Source: Enterobacter sp. SA187 (GTDB lineage Bacteria > Pseudomonadota > Gammaproteobacteria > Enterobacterales > Enterobacteriaceae). Taken from it: a DNA stretch of 64,000 nt. The position numbers and the translations under genes were made by a program. The notes below the pieces were generated by a model that saw only the letters and a list, made by a program, of their open reading frames with translations, had not been told where the DNA came from and made no database searches. Location of the stretch: NCBI RefSeq assembly GCF_001888805.2, contig NZ_CP019113.1, positions 3,224,001 through 3,288,000 of the forward strand, read 5' to 3'. Of the stretch, positions 25,482 through 34,495 are shown piece by piece. The first letter of the stretch is position 1; the number at the start of each line of letters is the position of its first letter.

Positions 25482-28052
25482 ATGAACTGGCAACCTACTC
25501 AAGCGCTTAACGCTGTAAAGACCGACACCCTCAGCATAGTGAAGAAATCAATGCTGATTATGATCCTGATGATTGCGGTGATGTTTATCCTCGCCATCAC
25601 GGCCACTTATCATGTGGCAGGCGATCAAAATGCGCGTTCCGATTTCCGCAGCGGGAATTTGCTGAAAAAAGCGATAGAAAACCGGACCGCCACCATCCGC
25701 GATCATCTGGCGGACTATGCCGACTGGGGAGAAGCCTACATTAATCTTCACCAGAGTATGAATTTACAGTGGGCATGGGAAGGACAGAACCTCGGGGATT
25801 CGCTGTACAAATTATTTCAGTACGAAGGGGTTTTTGTTATTTCACCCGACGGTCAAACCAAATACAGCGTGCTCTACGGCGAACGCGTGCAGGATCCGTT
25901 CGAAAACTGGCTGGGTAAGCCGGTTTTACAGGCATTGCAGAATGAGCTGATGTTCACTAAAGGCCTGCCGCTGACGCGCATGGTGATTGCCAAAGGTCAG
26001 CCGGTGATTATTGGCGCGGCCTGGATCAAAGCCGGAAGCGATAGCCGCGTACTCACCACCTCTGATAAACACTCGCTGATGATCTTTGTCGATAAACTCA
26101 CCCCGGAAAAACTTGTCCTGATGGGTAACGAGTACGGCGTTGAACAGGTGAGCTATAACAGGCATGGCGGCACGCCGTATCGCCAGGGCGAGGTGTCCAT
26201 CCCCACCGATGAGGGCAGCATGATCCTGAACTGGAAAAGCGATGATCCGGGTGGAGCGCTGTTAAAGTGGGAGTTACCGTTATTGCTCGGTATGGCAGCC
26301 ATTACGCTGTTACTGGTGCTGGCGCTGCTACGCAACGTATTAGCCAAAGCGCGCAGCAACGATAACAATATCGGGCTATTAAAACAGAGTCAGCTGGCGC
26401 TGGCGGCGAGTGAGCGGCGTTTTCGCGATGTCGCCGAAGCCACCACCGACTGGATCTGGGAAATAGACCATCAGCGTAAACTTAGCTGGATCTCAGAACG
26501 TTTCCCGGCGATCACCGGCTATCCAACCCGTCACTGGCTCGGGCGAAGCCTGACCGACTTTTTGCCCCAGTCTGCCGCCGAGATTTCGCAGTGGTTCAGC
26601 GATCCCCGCGCGGATACGCTTTTTACCTTAAAAAACTGCCGTTATGTCTCCGCCAGCGGGCAGACCCGTTATTGCAGTCTGGTGATAAAACGCGTCGATC
26701 TGCCGGGTGGCAGCACGACTTACAGGGGCACGGCGACGGACGTCACCGCCGAGCTGGAAGCCCACGAACGCGTGAAATTCCTCTCCTGCCATGATGAATT
26801 AACCGGCCTGGCGAACCGCATGTATCTGAAGGATTTTCTCGAAACCAGAGTGCGTGAGCAGCCCTATTTTGGCCATCAGATTGCGGTCATTACCCTGGAT
26901 CTGGATAAATTCAAACCGGTAAACGATCTCTTTGGTCACGCCGCCGGCGATACACTTCTCAAACAGGTCGCACGCCTGCTGGAAGGCTGCATCAATAAAA
27001 ACGATCTGGTCAGCCGCCACGGCGGGGATGAATTCGTGATTATTCTTTCCGATATTCAGCACGTAGCGCAGATCGATGCGATATGTGAAAAAATTAATGC
27101 GGCGATCACAGCGCCCTTTAAGATAGTGGAGAACAACGATATTTATATCGGCGTCAGCATGGGGATCGCGCTCTATCCGCAGGATGCGCAAACGCCCTGG
27201 GATTTAATGCGCTTTTCTGACATCGCCCTTTATGAAGCGAAAAAAGAGGAACATACCCGCTGGATCTACTTCCGCCAGAATATGATCGAGCAAATCATCC
27301 AGCGGCGGGAAATGGAAAACGATCTGCGCTGCGCTATCAATGAAAACCAGTTCATTTTGTATTATCAGCCGCGCTACGACCTCAAGCAGTCGCGTATTAA
27401 CGCGGTTGAAGCCCTGGTGCGCTGGGAACATCCCCGCCTGGGGCTGCTGATGCCCGACCAGTTTATTCCGCTGGCGGAAAGTTCCGGCCTGATTATGGGG
27501 CTGAGCCGTTGGGTGCTGACCAAAGCCTGTATCGATATCAGCGAAAGCCTGCCGGAGATGATCCTGTCGGTGAATATCTCCGCCGTGGAGTTTCTCAATC
27601 CCGGACTGGTGCAGCGGGTGAAGGAGGCGCTGAAGGTTTCCGGCCTGCCTGCCGCGCAGCTTGAGCTGGAAGTCACCGAAAACGTGACGCTGTCACAACC
27701 GGAGCGCGTGCTGGAGATCATGCATGAACTTAAATCCATCGGCGTGCGCTTCCTGATTGACGATTTTGGTACCGGCTATTCCTCCCTGAACTATCTGCGT
27801 ACCTTTCCTTTTGACGGCATCAAGCTGGATAAGTCCTTTATCTTTGCCATGGAGTCTTCAGAGACCGCGAAAGACGTGATCGAGAATATGATTAATCTCG
27901 GTAAATCCTACTCCCTGAACGTCACGGCGGAAGGCGTGGAAACCACCGGGCAACTCACCATGCTGGAGAAGTATAAGTGCGATGAGGCGCAGGGCTACTA
28001 CATTGGCAGGCCGATGCCGCTGGATAAAATCCAGCTCAATAAAATGATGTGA
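25482..28052 (+). CDS. CHASE4-PAS-GGDEF-EAL c-di-GMP enzyme
   Basis: An 856-residue membrane protein. After a membrane helix (about 22-45) comes a periplasmic CHASE4 sensor with its signature ADYADWGEAY, a second membrane helix around 267-287, a PAS domain (about 305-435), GGDEF (about 440-600) and EAL (about 610-855). The GGDEF motif is intact at 514-518 but the RxxD inhibitory site is replaced (NKND). The EAL motif is at 643-645 and the catalytic set (VNIS, EVTEN, DDFGTGYSSL, KLDKSF, AEGVET) is complete, so it could both make and hydrolyse c-di-GMP. Which activity dominates cannot be read from sequence. Confidence 0.92.
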   Translation: MNWQPTQALNAVKTDTLSIVKKSMLIMILMIAVMFILAITATYHVAGDQNARSDFRSGNLLKKAIENRTATIRDHLADYADWGEAYINLHQSMNLQWAWEGQNLGDSLYKLFQYEGVFVISPDGQTKYSVLYGERVQDPFENWLGKPVLQALQNELMFTKGLPLTRMVIAKGQPVIIGAAWIKAGSDSRVLTTSDKHSLMIFVDKLTPEKLVLMGNEYGVEQVSYNRHGGTPYRQGEVSIPTDEGSMILNWKSDDPGGALLKWELPLLLGMAAITLLLVLALLRNVLAKARSNDNNIGLLKQSQLALAASERRFRDVAEATTDWIWEIDHQRKLSWISERFPAITGYPTRHWLGRSLTDFLPQSAAEISQWFSDPRADTLFTLKNCRYVSASGQTRYCSLVIKRVDLPGGSTTYRGTATDVTAELEAHERVKFLSCHDELTGLANRMYLKDFLETRVREQPYFGHQIAVITLDLDKFKPVNDLFGHAAGDTLLKQVARLLEGCINKNDLVSRHGGDEFVIILSDIQHVAQIDAICEKINAAITAPFKIVENNDIYIGVSMGIALYPQDAQTPWDLMRFSDIALYEAKKEEHTRWIYFRQNMIEQIIQRREMENDLRCAINENQFILYYQPRYDLKQSRINAVEALVRWEHPRLGLLMPDQFIPLAESSGLIMGLSRWVLTKACIDISESLPEMILSVNISAVEFLNPGLVQRVKEALKVSGLPAAQLELEVTENVTLSQPERVLEIMHELKSIGVRFLIDDFGTGYSSLNYLRTFPFDGIKLDKSFIFAMESSETAKDVIENMINLGKSYSLNVTAEGVETTGQLTMLEKYKCDEAQGYYIGRPMPLDKIQLNKMM

Positions 28053-28055
28053 TAC

Positions 28056-28080
28056 GGGAGCCGCGAGGCTCCCTGTTTTA
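28056..28080 (+). terminator. Terminator of the GGDEF-EAL gene
   Basis: Stem GGGAGCC / GGCTCCC with loop GCGA followed by TGTTTT, directly after the stop codon. Confidence 0.85.
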
Positions 28081-28088
28081 CCCGCAGG

Positions 28089-29042
28089 CTAGCGCGCCGG
28101 GCGCAGGTTAACCGCCAGTTCCGCGGCAGACGCCCTGAACGCTTTAAGGACGTTTTCATCCGGCAGCGCGGCCAACGCCCCTTTGGCGGTGGTGGCCAGC
28201 GCGCCGCAGGCGCTGGCCTGGCTGAGGGCCTGCTTCAGCTGCGTCAGATCCGCTAACGCATTCCCCTGCGCCAGGCTTGCCAGCAATCCCGCCATAAAGG
28301 CATCTCCCGCGCCGGTGGTATCCAGACTGTCCACCTTATATGCGCTCATCTCAACGATCTGATCCTGCCATAACACCACAGAGCCATCCGACCCGCAGGT
28401 CACGACCTTCAGGCGCGACGGATACCCGCCCAAAATCGCCAGAGCTTTGTCATGCTGCGTGGTGCCGGTTAACCAGTACAGCTCCTCCTGTGAAAGCTTG
28501 AGGATATCGGCCTGGCGCGCAAAATGACGCACCGTGTCGGACATCTCCTGCGCATCCGGCCACATCTGTTCACGCAGATTGATGTCAAAACTCAGCAGAC
28601 CACCGCGCTGTTTAATGCTGCCAATGGCGCGCACCAGGGTTTCGCGACAGGTCGTGGCTACCAACGCCAGCGAACAAAAATGCAGAATGTCGTCGGCAAA
28701 TTCCGGCAGCCCGTCCGCCGTTAAAAACTGATCGGCGGAGGGATCGACCAGAAAAGTGAAACTGCGATCACCCTCGTCCCCCAGCGACACCAGCACCGTG
28801 CTGGTACGGTGCTGCGCGTCAAACTGCATATGACGGGTATCCACGCCCTGCTCAGCCAGCGTTGTTTGCAGAAAATGGCCAAAGGGATCGTCCCCGGTAC
28901 GGCCAATAAAGCCACAATCCGCGCCAAGTTTCGCCGCGCCAACCGCGACGTTAACCGGCGCACCGCCCGCACAGGCGCTGTACTGCATCTCTCCCTGCGG
29001 TAACAAGTCGATCACCGCGTCGCCTAATGCCCAGATCTTCAT
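28089..29042 (-). CDS. cscK: Fructokinase of the sucrose operon
   Basis: Phosphorylates the free fructose released from sucrose to fructose 6-phosphate. A 317-residue PfkB-family kinase with the N-terminal GGAPVNVAVGAAKLG substrate segment and the C-terminal DTTGAGDAFMAGLL motif holding the catalytic aspartate. Last gene of the cscB-cscA-porin-cscK set, 21 nt after the porin gene, with GGGGAG before its ATG. In E. coli csc loci the kinase is next to cscB and there is no porin in the same order, so the arrangement here differs. Confidence 0.93.
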   Translation of the reverse strand: MKIWALGDAVIDLLPQGEMQYSACAGGAPVNVAVGAAKLGADCGFIGRTGDDPFGHFLQTTLAEQGVDTRHMQFDAQHRTSTVLVSLGDEGDRSFTFLVDPSADQFLTADGLPEFADDILHFCSLALVATTCRETLVRAIGSIKQRGGLLSFDINLREQMWPDAQEMSDTVRHFARQADILKLSQEELYWLTGTTQHDKALAILGGYPSRLKVVTCGSDGSVVLWQDQIVEMSAYKVDSLDTTGAGDAFMAGLLASLAQGNALADLTQLKQALSQASACGALATTAKGALAALPDENVLKAFRASAAELAVNLRPAR

Positions 29043-29063
29043 ACACTCCCCTTAACCTGATTA

Positions 29064-30407
29064 TCAGAACAAATATTTAAAGCGCACCCGCGCGCCATAG
29101 CGGTCGTCATTGCTGCCGCTTTCAGACGCCGAGGCATCCAGCCAGGAGGCGTAAGCCCCGAGGTAAATATTGAAATTCGGCATATCCATGATCTCCGGCA
29201 GCTGCCATGAGGTATGCAGGGTGTGGATGTCGTAACGACCGGGGGCGAGGATCGCGCAGTCGCTGTCACAGTCGGCATCGACGCCCGCCATATTGAAGCG
29301 GTCGATTTTGTTATGGGCGTAGATATAGCCCAGCTCGACGCGATGCCAGAGGGCATTGATTCCGGCGCTGAAGTCTTTTTCGTCTGCCGCATCCAGGTAG
29401 GCGGTGCTCAGATTCACCACCGCGCCGTTTTCCGCGTCGATCCGCTGGGTGTTCCAGCTCATGGTCATACCGTAACCGGTGCGGCTGGACTGATCGCGAA
29501 AGCGGCCGTTCTCCTGCTGATAGCCGTAAGCGTTATTGACCAGATTGCTCTCCAGCGCGGCGGCCACCGTCCAGGGGCCGGACTGCCAGGCGGCGACCGG
29601 GCGCACATAGACCACGTTTTTGCGGTTATCGAGTGCGTTTCCATGATAGTTCTGATCGACGAACAGCGAACTGCCGTCCTCAACCAGCGTATTGACCTCG
29701 AAATACCAGTTATCAAGGTTTTTACTGAGCAGGAAATTGCCGCCGCTGTTGCTGCGTCCGCGCCCTTCTTTCATCATGTAGATATAGCCGTAGCCATCGC
29801 TGTAGAGATCGTTGGCGGTATTACCGGAATATTCAATAAAGGTATCCTGATTAAACGGGAACATATCCCAGGCTTCAAAACGCCCTATTTTAATTTTCCA
29901 GTCATCCTGCTGGCCGAAGAAAAAAGCCGCGTCGTCAAGATTCATTTTGCCGCTCATATCCGCCAGCGGCTGTACGCTGAATCCGGCATATTTGCCGTCT
30001 GCGCCCTTTCTCATCCCGTCGAAGCCAAGCAGAATGCGGCCGTTTATATCCCAGCGCTCTTTTTCACCCGGCGTCCAGTCTTTATTAGCGCTGGTTTTAA
30101 GGGACGTCAGCCCTCCGGTGCGGCTGGCGCCGTCCATATTAAATTCCACATCGCCATAGAATTTTAATTCGTCGGTGTCATTCACCTGTAAAGAGGGTTT
30201 TGCCGGTGCAGCGCTGGCAACCGCACGGGGCGCGTCCTGCCGTTTTAAGGCGCGGATCTCCGCTTCCGCGCTGGCGGCTCGCGCTTCGGTGGCCTTAAGG
30301 CGGCTTTCCATTTGCGCCAGACGCGCTTCCAGTGAAAGATTTTCCTGCGCACAGACCACGCTGCTGAATACAGACGTCAACACACAACCGATCCATAATA
30401 TTTTCAT
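29064..30407 (-). CDS. ScrY/BglH-type sugar porin
   Basis: A 447-residue outer-membrane protein. A signal peptide (about 1-20) precedes a coiled-coil region (LEARLAQMESRLKATEARAASAEAEI, about 25-55) typical of ScrY, followed by an 18-strand LamB-type beta-barrel ending in the phenylalanine expected of porins (RFKYLF). ScrY-type porins let sucrose and other oligosaccharides cross the outer membrane. Its place inside the csc operon argues for sucrose, and possibly other fructosides from the neighbouring locus. A hairpin at 30480-30511 separates it from cscA, which may set its expression apart. Confidence 0.87.
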   Translation of the reverse strand: MKILWIGCVLTSVFSSVVCAQENLSLEARLAQMESRLKATEARAASAEAEIRALKRQDAPRAVASAAPAKPSLQVNDTDELKFYGDVEFNMDGASRTGGLTSLKTSANKDWTPGEKERWDINGRILLGFDGMRKGADGKYAGFSVQPLADMSGKMNLDDAAFFFGQQDDWKIKIGRFEAWDMFPFNQDTFIEYSGNTANDLYSDGYGYIYMMKEGRGRSNSGGNFLLSKNLDNWYFEVNTLVEDGSSLFVDQNYHGNALDNRKNVVYVRPVAAWQSGPWTVAAALESNLVNNAYGYQQENGRFRDQSSRTGYGMTMSWNTQRIDAENGAVVNLSTAYLDAADEKDFSAGINALWHRVELGYIYAHNKIDRFNMAGVDADCDSDCAILAPGRYDIHTLHTSWQLPEIMDMPNFNIYLGAYASWLDASASESGSNDDRYGARVRFKYLF

Positions 30408-30479
30408 CGGGGAACCTTTTTTATTATTTCGCTATTCAATCATTAATGGTGCAGAGGGTATTCCGGCGACAGCGACAGC

Positions 30480-30511
30480 AATAACCCGCCCGTCGCCAGG
30501 GACGGGTTATT
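30480..30511. terminator. Intercistronic hairpin between cscA and the porin gene
   Basis: Inverted repeat AATAACCCG (30480-30488) / CGGGTTATT (30503-30511) in a 121-nt gap within the operon. It could be a partial terminator or an mRNA-stabilising structure; there is no long T-run on the minus strand. Confidence 0.5.
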
Positions 30512-30528
30512 GATAATCTGAGTGTGAT

Positions 30529-31962
30529 TTATTCCAGCTGCCAGGCGCCGCCGTCGGTTAATGAAGCGCTTCCGCTCCAGGCGAATAAACGTAATTCCCG
30601 GTTTCCGGCATCCGGATAAATACGGCTGCTGAGGCAGGCTTCGCCGTTATTCACAAAAACTTCAACGGAGGAGCTGTCGATAAACAGCCGCACACTGAGA
30701 TCGCGATCGGGGGATAACGGCACGCTGCGCGTCCCGCATAAAGCGTGCTGCGGATAATACCGCTCCAGCACCAGCCGCTGCTGCTGGGCATCGACATACA
30801 CCCGCAGGCCGTCGCCGAGGCTGATGCCGTATTGTTCGGCGGTGCTGTCGGCGCTATTCCAGTTCAGCACCACTTCCATGGCCCCGGCGTTTTCCGCCAC
30901 GCTGATCTGCTGATTTTTAAGGGTGCTGACCGGCCACGGGAACCAGGCCTGACGCAGGCTTTCCACCTCTTTCGCCGGGCGCATTTGCAGGCGGTTATCA
31001 TGGCTCAGGCTAAGTTCCCGCGGCAGGGAGAGCATGCCCGCCCAGCCGTCCTGCTGCTCCGGCAGCGGCGACTCCCACATATCCAGCCAGCCGATCACGA
31101 TGCGGCGTCCGTCCGGCGTTGCGAAACTCTGCGGCGCGTAGAAATCGTGGCCGTGATCCATTTCGGCAAACTCACCGGCGCGGATAAAAGGCTGGCCGGG
31201 CTGCCAGTCGCCCACCAGATAACCGCTCTGGAACAGATTGCGATTTTTGAAGCCGTCGGCGTTCATGCCCTGCGGGGAGAACATCAGCACGCGCCTGCCG
31301 TTCAGGGTGAAGAAGTCCGGGCACTCCCACATAAAGCCCATGCCGGCTTCCGCTTCATCGAGCACGCCTTCGTCCTGCCACTGGCGCAGATCCGCCGAGC
31401 GATACAGACGCACCTGTCCGGTTTCGCCCAGACGTGCGCCGACGATCATGTACCAGCTATCCCCTTCGCGCCAGACTTTGGGATCGCGGAAGTGATGCAC
31501 GCCCGGCGGCGTATTCACCACAATGCCCTGCCGCTCAAAGTGGATCCCGTCGCGGCTGGTGGCCAGACACTGCACCTGATAGAGGTTGTCTTCGTTACCG
31601 GCGTCGCCGTGAAATTTATGGCCGGTGTAAATCAGCGCGAGGGTGTCGCCGTCCACCACCGCCGAGCCGGAAAAACAACCATCTTTATCTTCCGGTCCTT
31701 CCGGGGCGATGGCCACCGGCAAATGTTCCCAGTGCACCAGATCCTGACTGCGCGCATGCCCCCAGTGCATCGGTCCCCATTGCGTGGAATAAGGATGATG
31801 CTGGTAAAAAGCGTGATACCAGCCGTCGAACCACACCAGCCCGTTGGGATCGTTCATCCAGCCCGCACGGGCCGCCAGATGGTAATGCGGATACCAGCGC
31901 AGGTTGAGCGCGTCGCGCTTTACCCTGAGTTCCTGTTCAGCGTCAGCAATTGAGTAGGTCAT
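30529..31962 (-). CDS. cscA: Sucrose hydrolase (invertase), GH32
   Basis: Cleaves cytoplasmic sucrose to glucose and fructose. A 477-residue protein, the same length as E. coli CscA, with the GH32 motifs in order: WMNDPNG (nucleophile Asp), HFRDP (transition-state Asp), MWECPDFF (acid/base Glu), then a C-terminal beta-sandwich. ATG 31962 is chosen over an upstream GTG (31971), which leaves no room for the ribosome site. Second in the operon, 16 nt after cscB. It could also split short fructosides such as inulobiose. Confidence 0.95.
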   Translation of the reverse strand: MTYSIADAEQELRVKRDALNLRWYPHYHLAARAGWMNDPNGLVWFDGWYHAFYQHHPYSTQWGPMHWGHARSQDLVHWEHLPVAIAPEGPEDKDGCFSGSAVVDGDTLALIYTGHKFHGDAGNEDNLYQVQCLATSRDGIHFERQGIVVNTPPGVHHFRDPKVWREGDSWYMIVGARLGETGQVRLYRSADLRQWQDEGVLDEAEAGMGFMWECPDFFTLNGRRVLMFSPQGMNADGFKNRNLFQSGYLVGDWQPGQPFIRAGEFAEMDHGHDFYAPQSFATPDGRRIVIGWLDMWESPLPEQQDGWAGMLSLPRELSLSHDNRLQMRPAKEVESLRQAWFPWPVSTLKNQQISVAENAGAMEVVLNWNSADSTAEQYGISLGDGLRVYVDAQQQRLVLERYYPQHALCGTRSVPLSPDRDLSVRLFIDSSSVEVFVNNGEACLSSRIYPDAGNRELRLFAWSGSASLTDGGAWQLE

Positions 31963-31978
31963 AGTCTTCACTCTTTAT

Positions 31979-33220
31979 TCAGATAGCGGAAAGTTGGGGT
32001 ACCTGCGGATCCGCTGAAGCCTTGCCGGATCGCAGTAAAAAGATGGAGATAAAGGTGATGCCGAACACCAGCATGCCCATAAACAGATAGGATTCGGCGA
32101 AGCCATATTTTTCGTAGCTGTAGCCTGCCAGCGGCGACAGCACCGAGGCGATCACCGAACTGGTGCAGGCAAATCCCACCAGATAGAGCGTGGATGAGAG
32201 GCGTTTGTCGAAATTCAGGCTGTTGTATTTGAAGATCGCCACCAGCAGCACCGGCAGCTCGACGGCGTGCAGCAGTTTGGTGATGGAAATTAGCAGCGGC
32301 CCTTCCACCAGCCCGGAGGCGATCATGCGCATTGCCATCACCATGCCCGCGAAGATCAGGCCGTTTTTCGCGCCGACGCGGTTCACCAGCCAGGGCGCGC
32401 AAAACATCCCGGCGGCTTCAAGAAACACCTGGAAGGAGTTCAGATAGCCGTACATCGCATTGCCTTCCTGCGACGTGGCGAACTGTGACGAGAAATAGAC
32501 CGGGAACTGCTGATCGTAGACGCCATAAATACAGGTGCCGACGACAAAGAACACCAGCGCCCAGAAGCGCGGCAGCGTCAACAGACGCAGCGCGTCCGCC
32601 AGGGTGACTTTACCGCCCGCCACCGCCTCCTGCATGGCATGGGGCGCGGAGGAGACCCGCAGACGGGCCAGCAGCACCATGAACACCAGCCCGGAACAGC
32701 TGGCAACCGCGAAGTTCAGCCGCGGATCGATGTTAAACAGCAGCCCGGCGAAAAAGGTCGCCACCGCCCAGCCCAGCGATCCCCACATGCGCGCCTTACC
32801 AAATTCAAACTGGCTCTGACGCGCCACGCGTTCGGTGTAGGATTCCAGCACGCCGATGCCGCCGTTAAAGGTCAGGCCGATAAAAATGCCGCCGAATACG
32901 CTGCCGAGCAGAATGTTAATGGTCAGCAGATGCCCGAACAGCAAATACGCCGGGCCGGAGAGGATCAGCATCGCCGTCAGATACCACAGCAGATGCTTGC
33001 GCAGACCGAGTTTATCCTGCACAAAGCCGTAACAGATCTGCGCGAACAGCGCCGAAACCGACAGTACGGCAAAAATAATCCCCGTATCCCCCGCCTTCAG
33101 CCCGACTTCCTGATGCAGCCAGATGGAAAGCAGCGAGCCTGAGGAGGACCAGGTGACAAAAAAGAAGAACAGCAAGGCACTGAGTAAAGGGTAACTGTGA
33201 GAATGATGGACTTTCATCAT
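31979..33220 (-). CDS. cscB: Sucrose:H+ symporter, LacY-type permease
   Basis: A 413-residue inner-membrane permease of the oligosaccharide:H+ symporter family with twelve predicted helices, similar to E. coli CscB. The N-terminal FFFFVTWSSSGSLLSIWLHQEVGL and the FGKARMWGSLGWA segment between helices IV and V are family hallmarks. First gene of the csc operon, with operators just upstream at 33251-33326. Start ATG 33220 (ATG 33217 also possible). Confidence 0.94.
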   Translation of the reverse strand: MMKVHHSHSYPLLSALLFFFFVTWSSSGSLLSIWLHQEVGLKAGDTGIIFAVLSVSALFAQICYGFVQDKLGLRKHLLWYLTAMLILSGPAYLLFGHLLTINILLGSVFGGIFIGLTFNGGIGVLESYTERVARQSQFEFGKARMWGSLGWAVATFFAGLLFNIDPRLNFAVASCSGLVFMVLLARLRVSSAPHAMQEAVAGGKVTLADALRLLTLPRFWALVFFVVGTCIYGVYDQQFPVYFSSQFATSQEGNAMYGYLNSFQVFLEAAGMFCAPWLVNRVGAKNGLIFAGMVMAMRMIASGLVEGPLLISITKLLHAVELPVLLVAIFKYNSLNFDKRLSSTLYLVGFACTSSVIASVLSPLAGYSYEKYGFAESYLFMGMLVFGITFISIFLLRSGKASADPQVPQLSAI

Positions 33221-33250
33221 GGCGATCTCGTGTTGGAGTAATGCGCTAAT

Positions 33251-33326
33251 GGTAACGTTAACAAAATCTCACCTTCACGCCGTTTTGCTGAGATTCATGA
33301 TGTTAATCACAAAAGTTAACGTTAAC
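33251..33326. promoter_or_regulatory. Twin CscR operators with a CRP-like site
   Basis: Between the divergent cscB and cscR genes are two LacI-type boxes: GGTAACGTTAAC at 33251-33262 and the perfect palindrome GTTAACGTTAAC at 33315-33326, 64 nt apart. Immediately before the second is CATGA-TGTTAA-TCACA (33296-33311), 8 of 10 matches to the CRP consensus half-sites. The spacing, about six helical turns, would allow looping by a tetrameric repressor. Confidence 0.75.
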
Positions 33327-33463
33327 ATAATGGAGATGAGATCGCGATCAACATTTCAGACCCACAGACTGCGACACAGCGGAAAAGGAATAGCGTATGA
33401 TCCTTTTACATCAGCAACTTAGTTATACTGCCGCTGGCAGCGCGGCAATGATGGAGTAAAAGA

Positions 33464-34459
33464 ATGGCCTCCCTGAAAGATGTGGCAAAACTGGCAAACG
33501 TATCGCTGATGACCGTCTCGCGTGCGCTTAACAGCCCGGAACGGCTAAAACCGGAAACCCTGGCTCGCGTACAGCAGGCCATAGAACAGACCAATTACGT
33601 GCCGGATCTGTCCGCCAAAAAGATCCGCGGCGCCCATGCCTCCCCCAGCACCATCGGCGTGCTGGCGCTGGATACTGTGACCACGCCTTTCTCGGTGGAG
33701 ATCACTCTTTCTATTGAAGAAACCGCCCGCGCCCACGGCTGGAACAGTTTTGTGGTCAACATGTTTTCCGACGACAGCCCGGACACCATGGTCGATCTGC
33801 TGCTCTCCCACCGACCGGACGGCATTATCTATACCACCATGGGCCTGCGCCAGGTGCCGCTGCCCGCCAAGCTGCTGACGCTGCCCTGCGTGCTGGCGAA
33901 CTGTGAAAGCCTGCACGATCCGGTGGCCAGCTATATTCCGGATGACGAACAGGGTCAGTACAGCGCAGTGAAAGCGCTGCTGGCGGCGGGCTATCGCCGC
34001 CCGCTCTGTCTGCATCTCCCGGAAAAGCATCTGGCGACCATCCGCCGCCGTCAGGGGCTGGAGCGCGCCTGTCGCGAAGCGGGTATCGATCCGCATACGC
34101 TTAACCACGCGTATATGGAATTTGGCGATGAACACTACCGCGATATGCCCGCCCTGCTGCTGGCGCATATCCACGACGGCAGACCGCAGTTCGACGCGGT
34201 GATCTGCGGTAACGACCGCATCGCTTTTATGGTCTACCAGACGTTGCTGGCACAGGGGCTGCGCATTCCGCAGGACGTGGCGGTACTGGGTTACGACAAT
34301 ATGGTGGGCATCGGCGATCTGTTTGTGCCGCCGCTCTCGACGGTGCAGCTGCCGCATTATGAGATTGGTCGTCTGAGCGCGCTGCATATCATTCAACAGC
34401 AAACTCATCGCGATACTGTCCGTGTGGAAAGCCCGCTGCTGCTGCGCGAGTCGTTGTAA
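33464..34459 (+). CDS. cscR: LacI-family repressor of the sucrose operon
   Basis: A 331-residue LacI-type repressor with N-terminal helix-turn-helix (MASLKDVAKLANVSLMTVSRAL), hinge helix and periplasmic-binding-protein-like sensor domain. The segments TTPFSVEI, IIYTTMGLR, SYIPDDEQGQY and ICGNDR match E. coli CscR. Divergent from cscB, with GGAG before its ATG. In E. coli, CscR is relieved by fructose or a derivative. Confidence 0.92.
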   Translation: MASLKDVAKLANVSLMTVSRALNSPERLKPETLARVQQAIEQTNYVPDLSAKKIRGAHASPSTIGVLALDTVTTPFSVEITLSIEETARAHGWNSFVVNMFSDDSPDTMVDLLLSHRPDGIIYTTMGLRQVPLPAKLLTLPCVLANCESLHDPVASYIPDDEQGQYSAVKALLAAGYRRPLCLHLPEKHLATIRRRQGLERACREAGIDPHTLNHAYMEFGDEHYRDMPALLLAHIHDGRPQFDAVICGNDRIAFMVYQTLLAQGLRIPQDVAVLGYDNMVGIGDLFVPPLSTVQLPHYEIGRLSALHIIQQQTHRDTVRVESPLLLRESL

Positions 34460-34485
34460 AACGCGCCCCCGGACAGGCGGGCGCG
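34460..34485. terminator. GC-rich hairpin between convergent cscR and the DUF4432 gene
   Basis: Stem ACGCGCCC / GGGCGCGT with a 10-nt loop directly after the cscR stop. There is no T-run, so it may be a weak or Rho-assisted terminator. Confidence 0.5.
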
Positions 34486-34495
34486 TGTGCCGGGA

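Noticed and set aside
29214..30167. 317-residue open frame on the plus strand within the porin gene
   Set aside because: Antisense to the porin gene; its hydrophobicity reflects alternating barrel codons.
30745..31953. 402-residue open frame on the plus strand within cscA
   Set aside because: Antisense to cscA, whose GH32 motifs are unambiguous.
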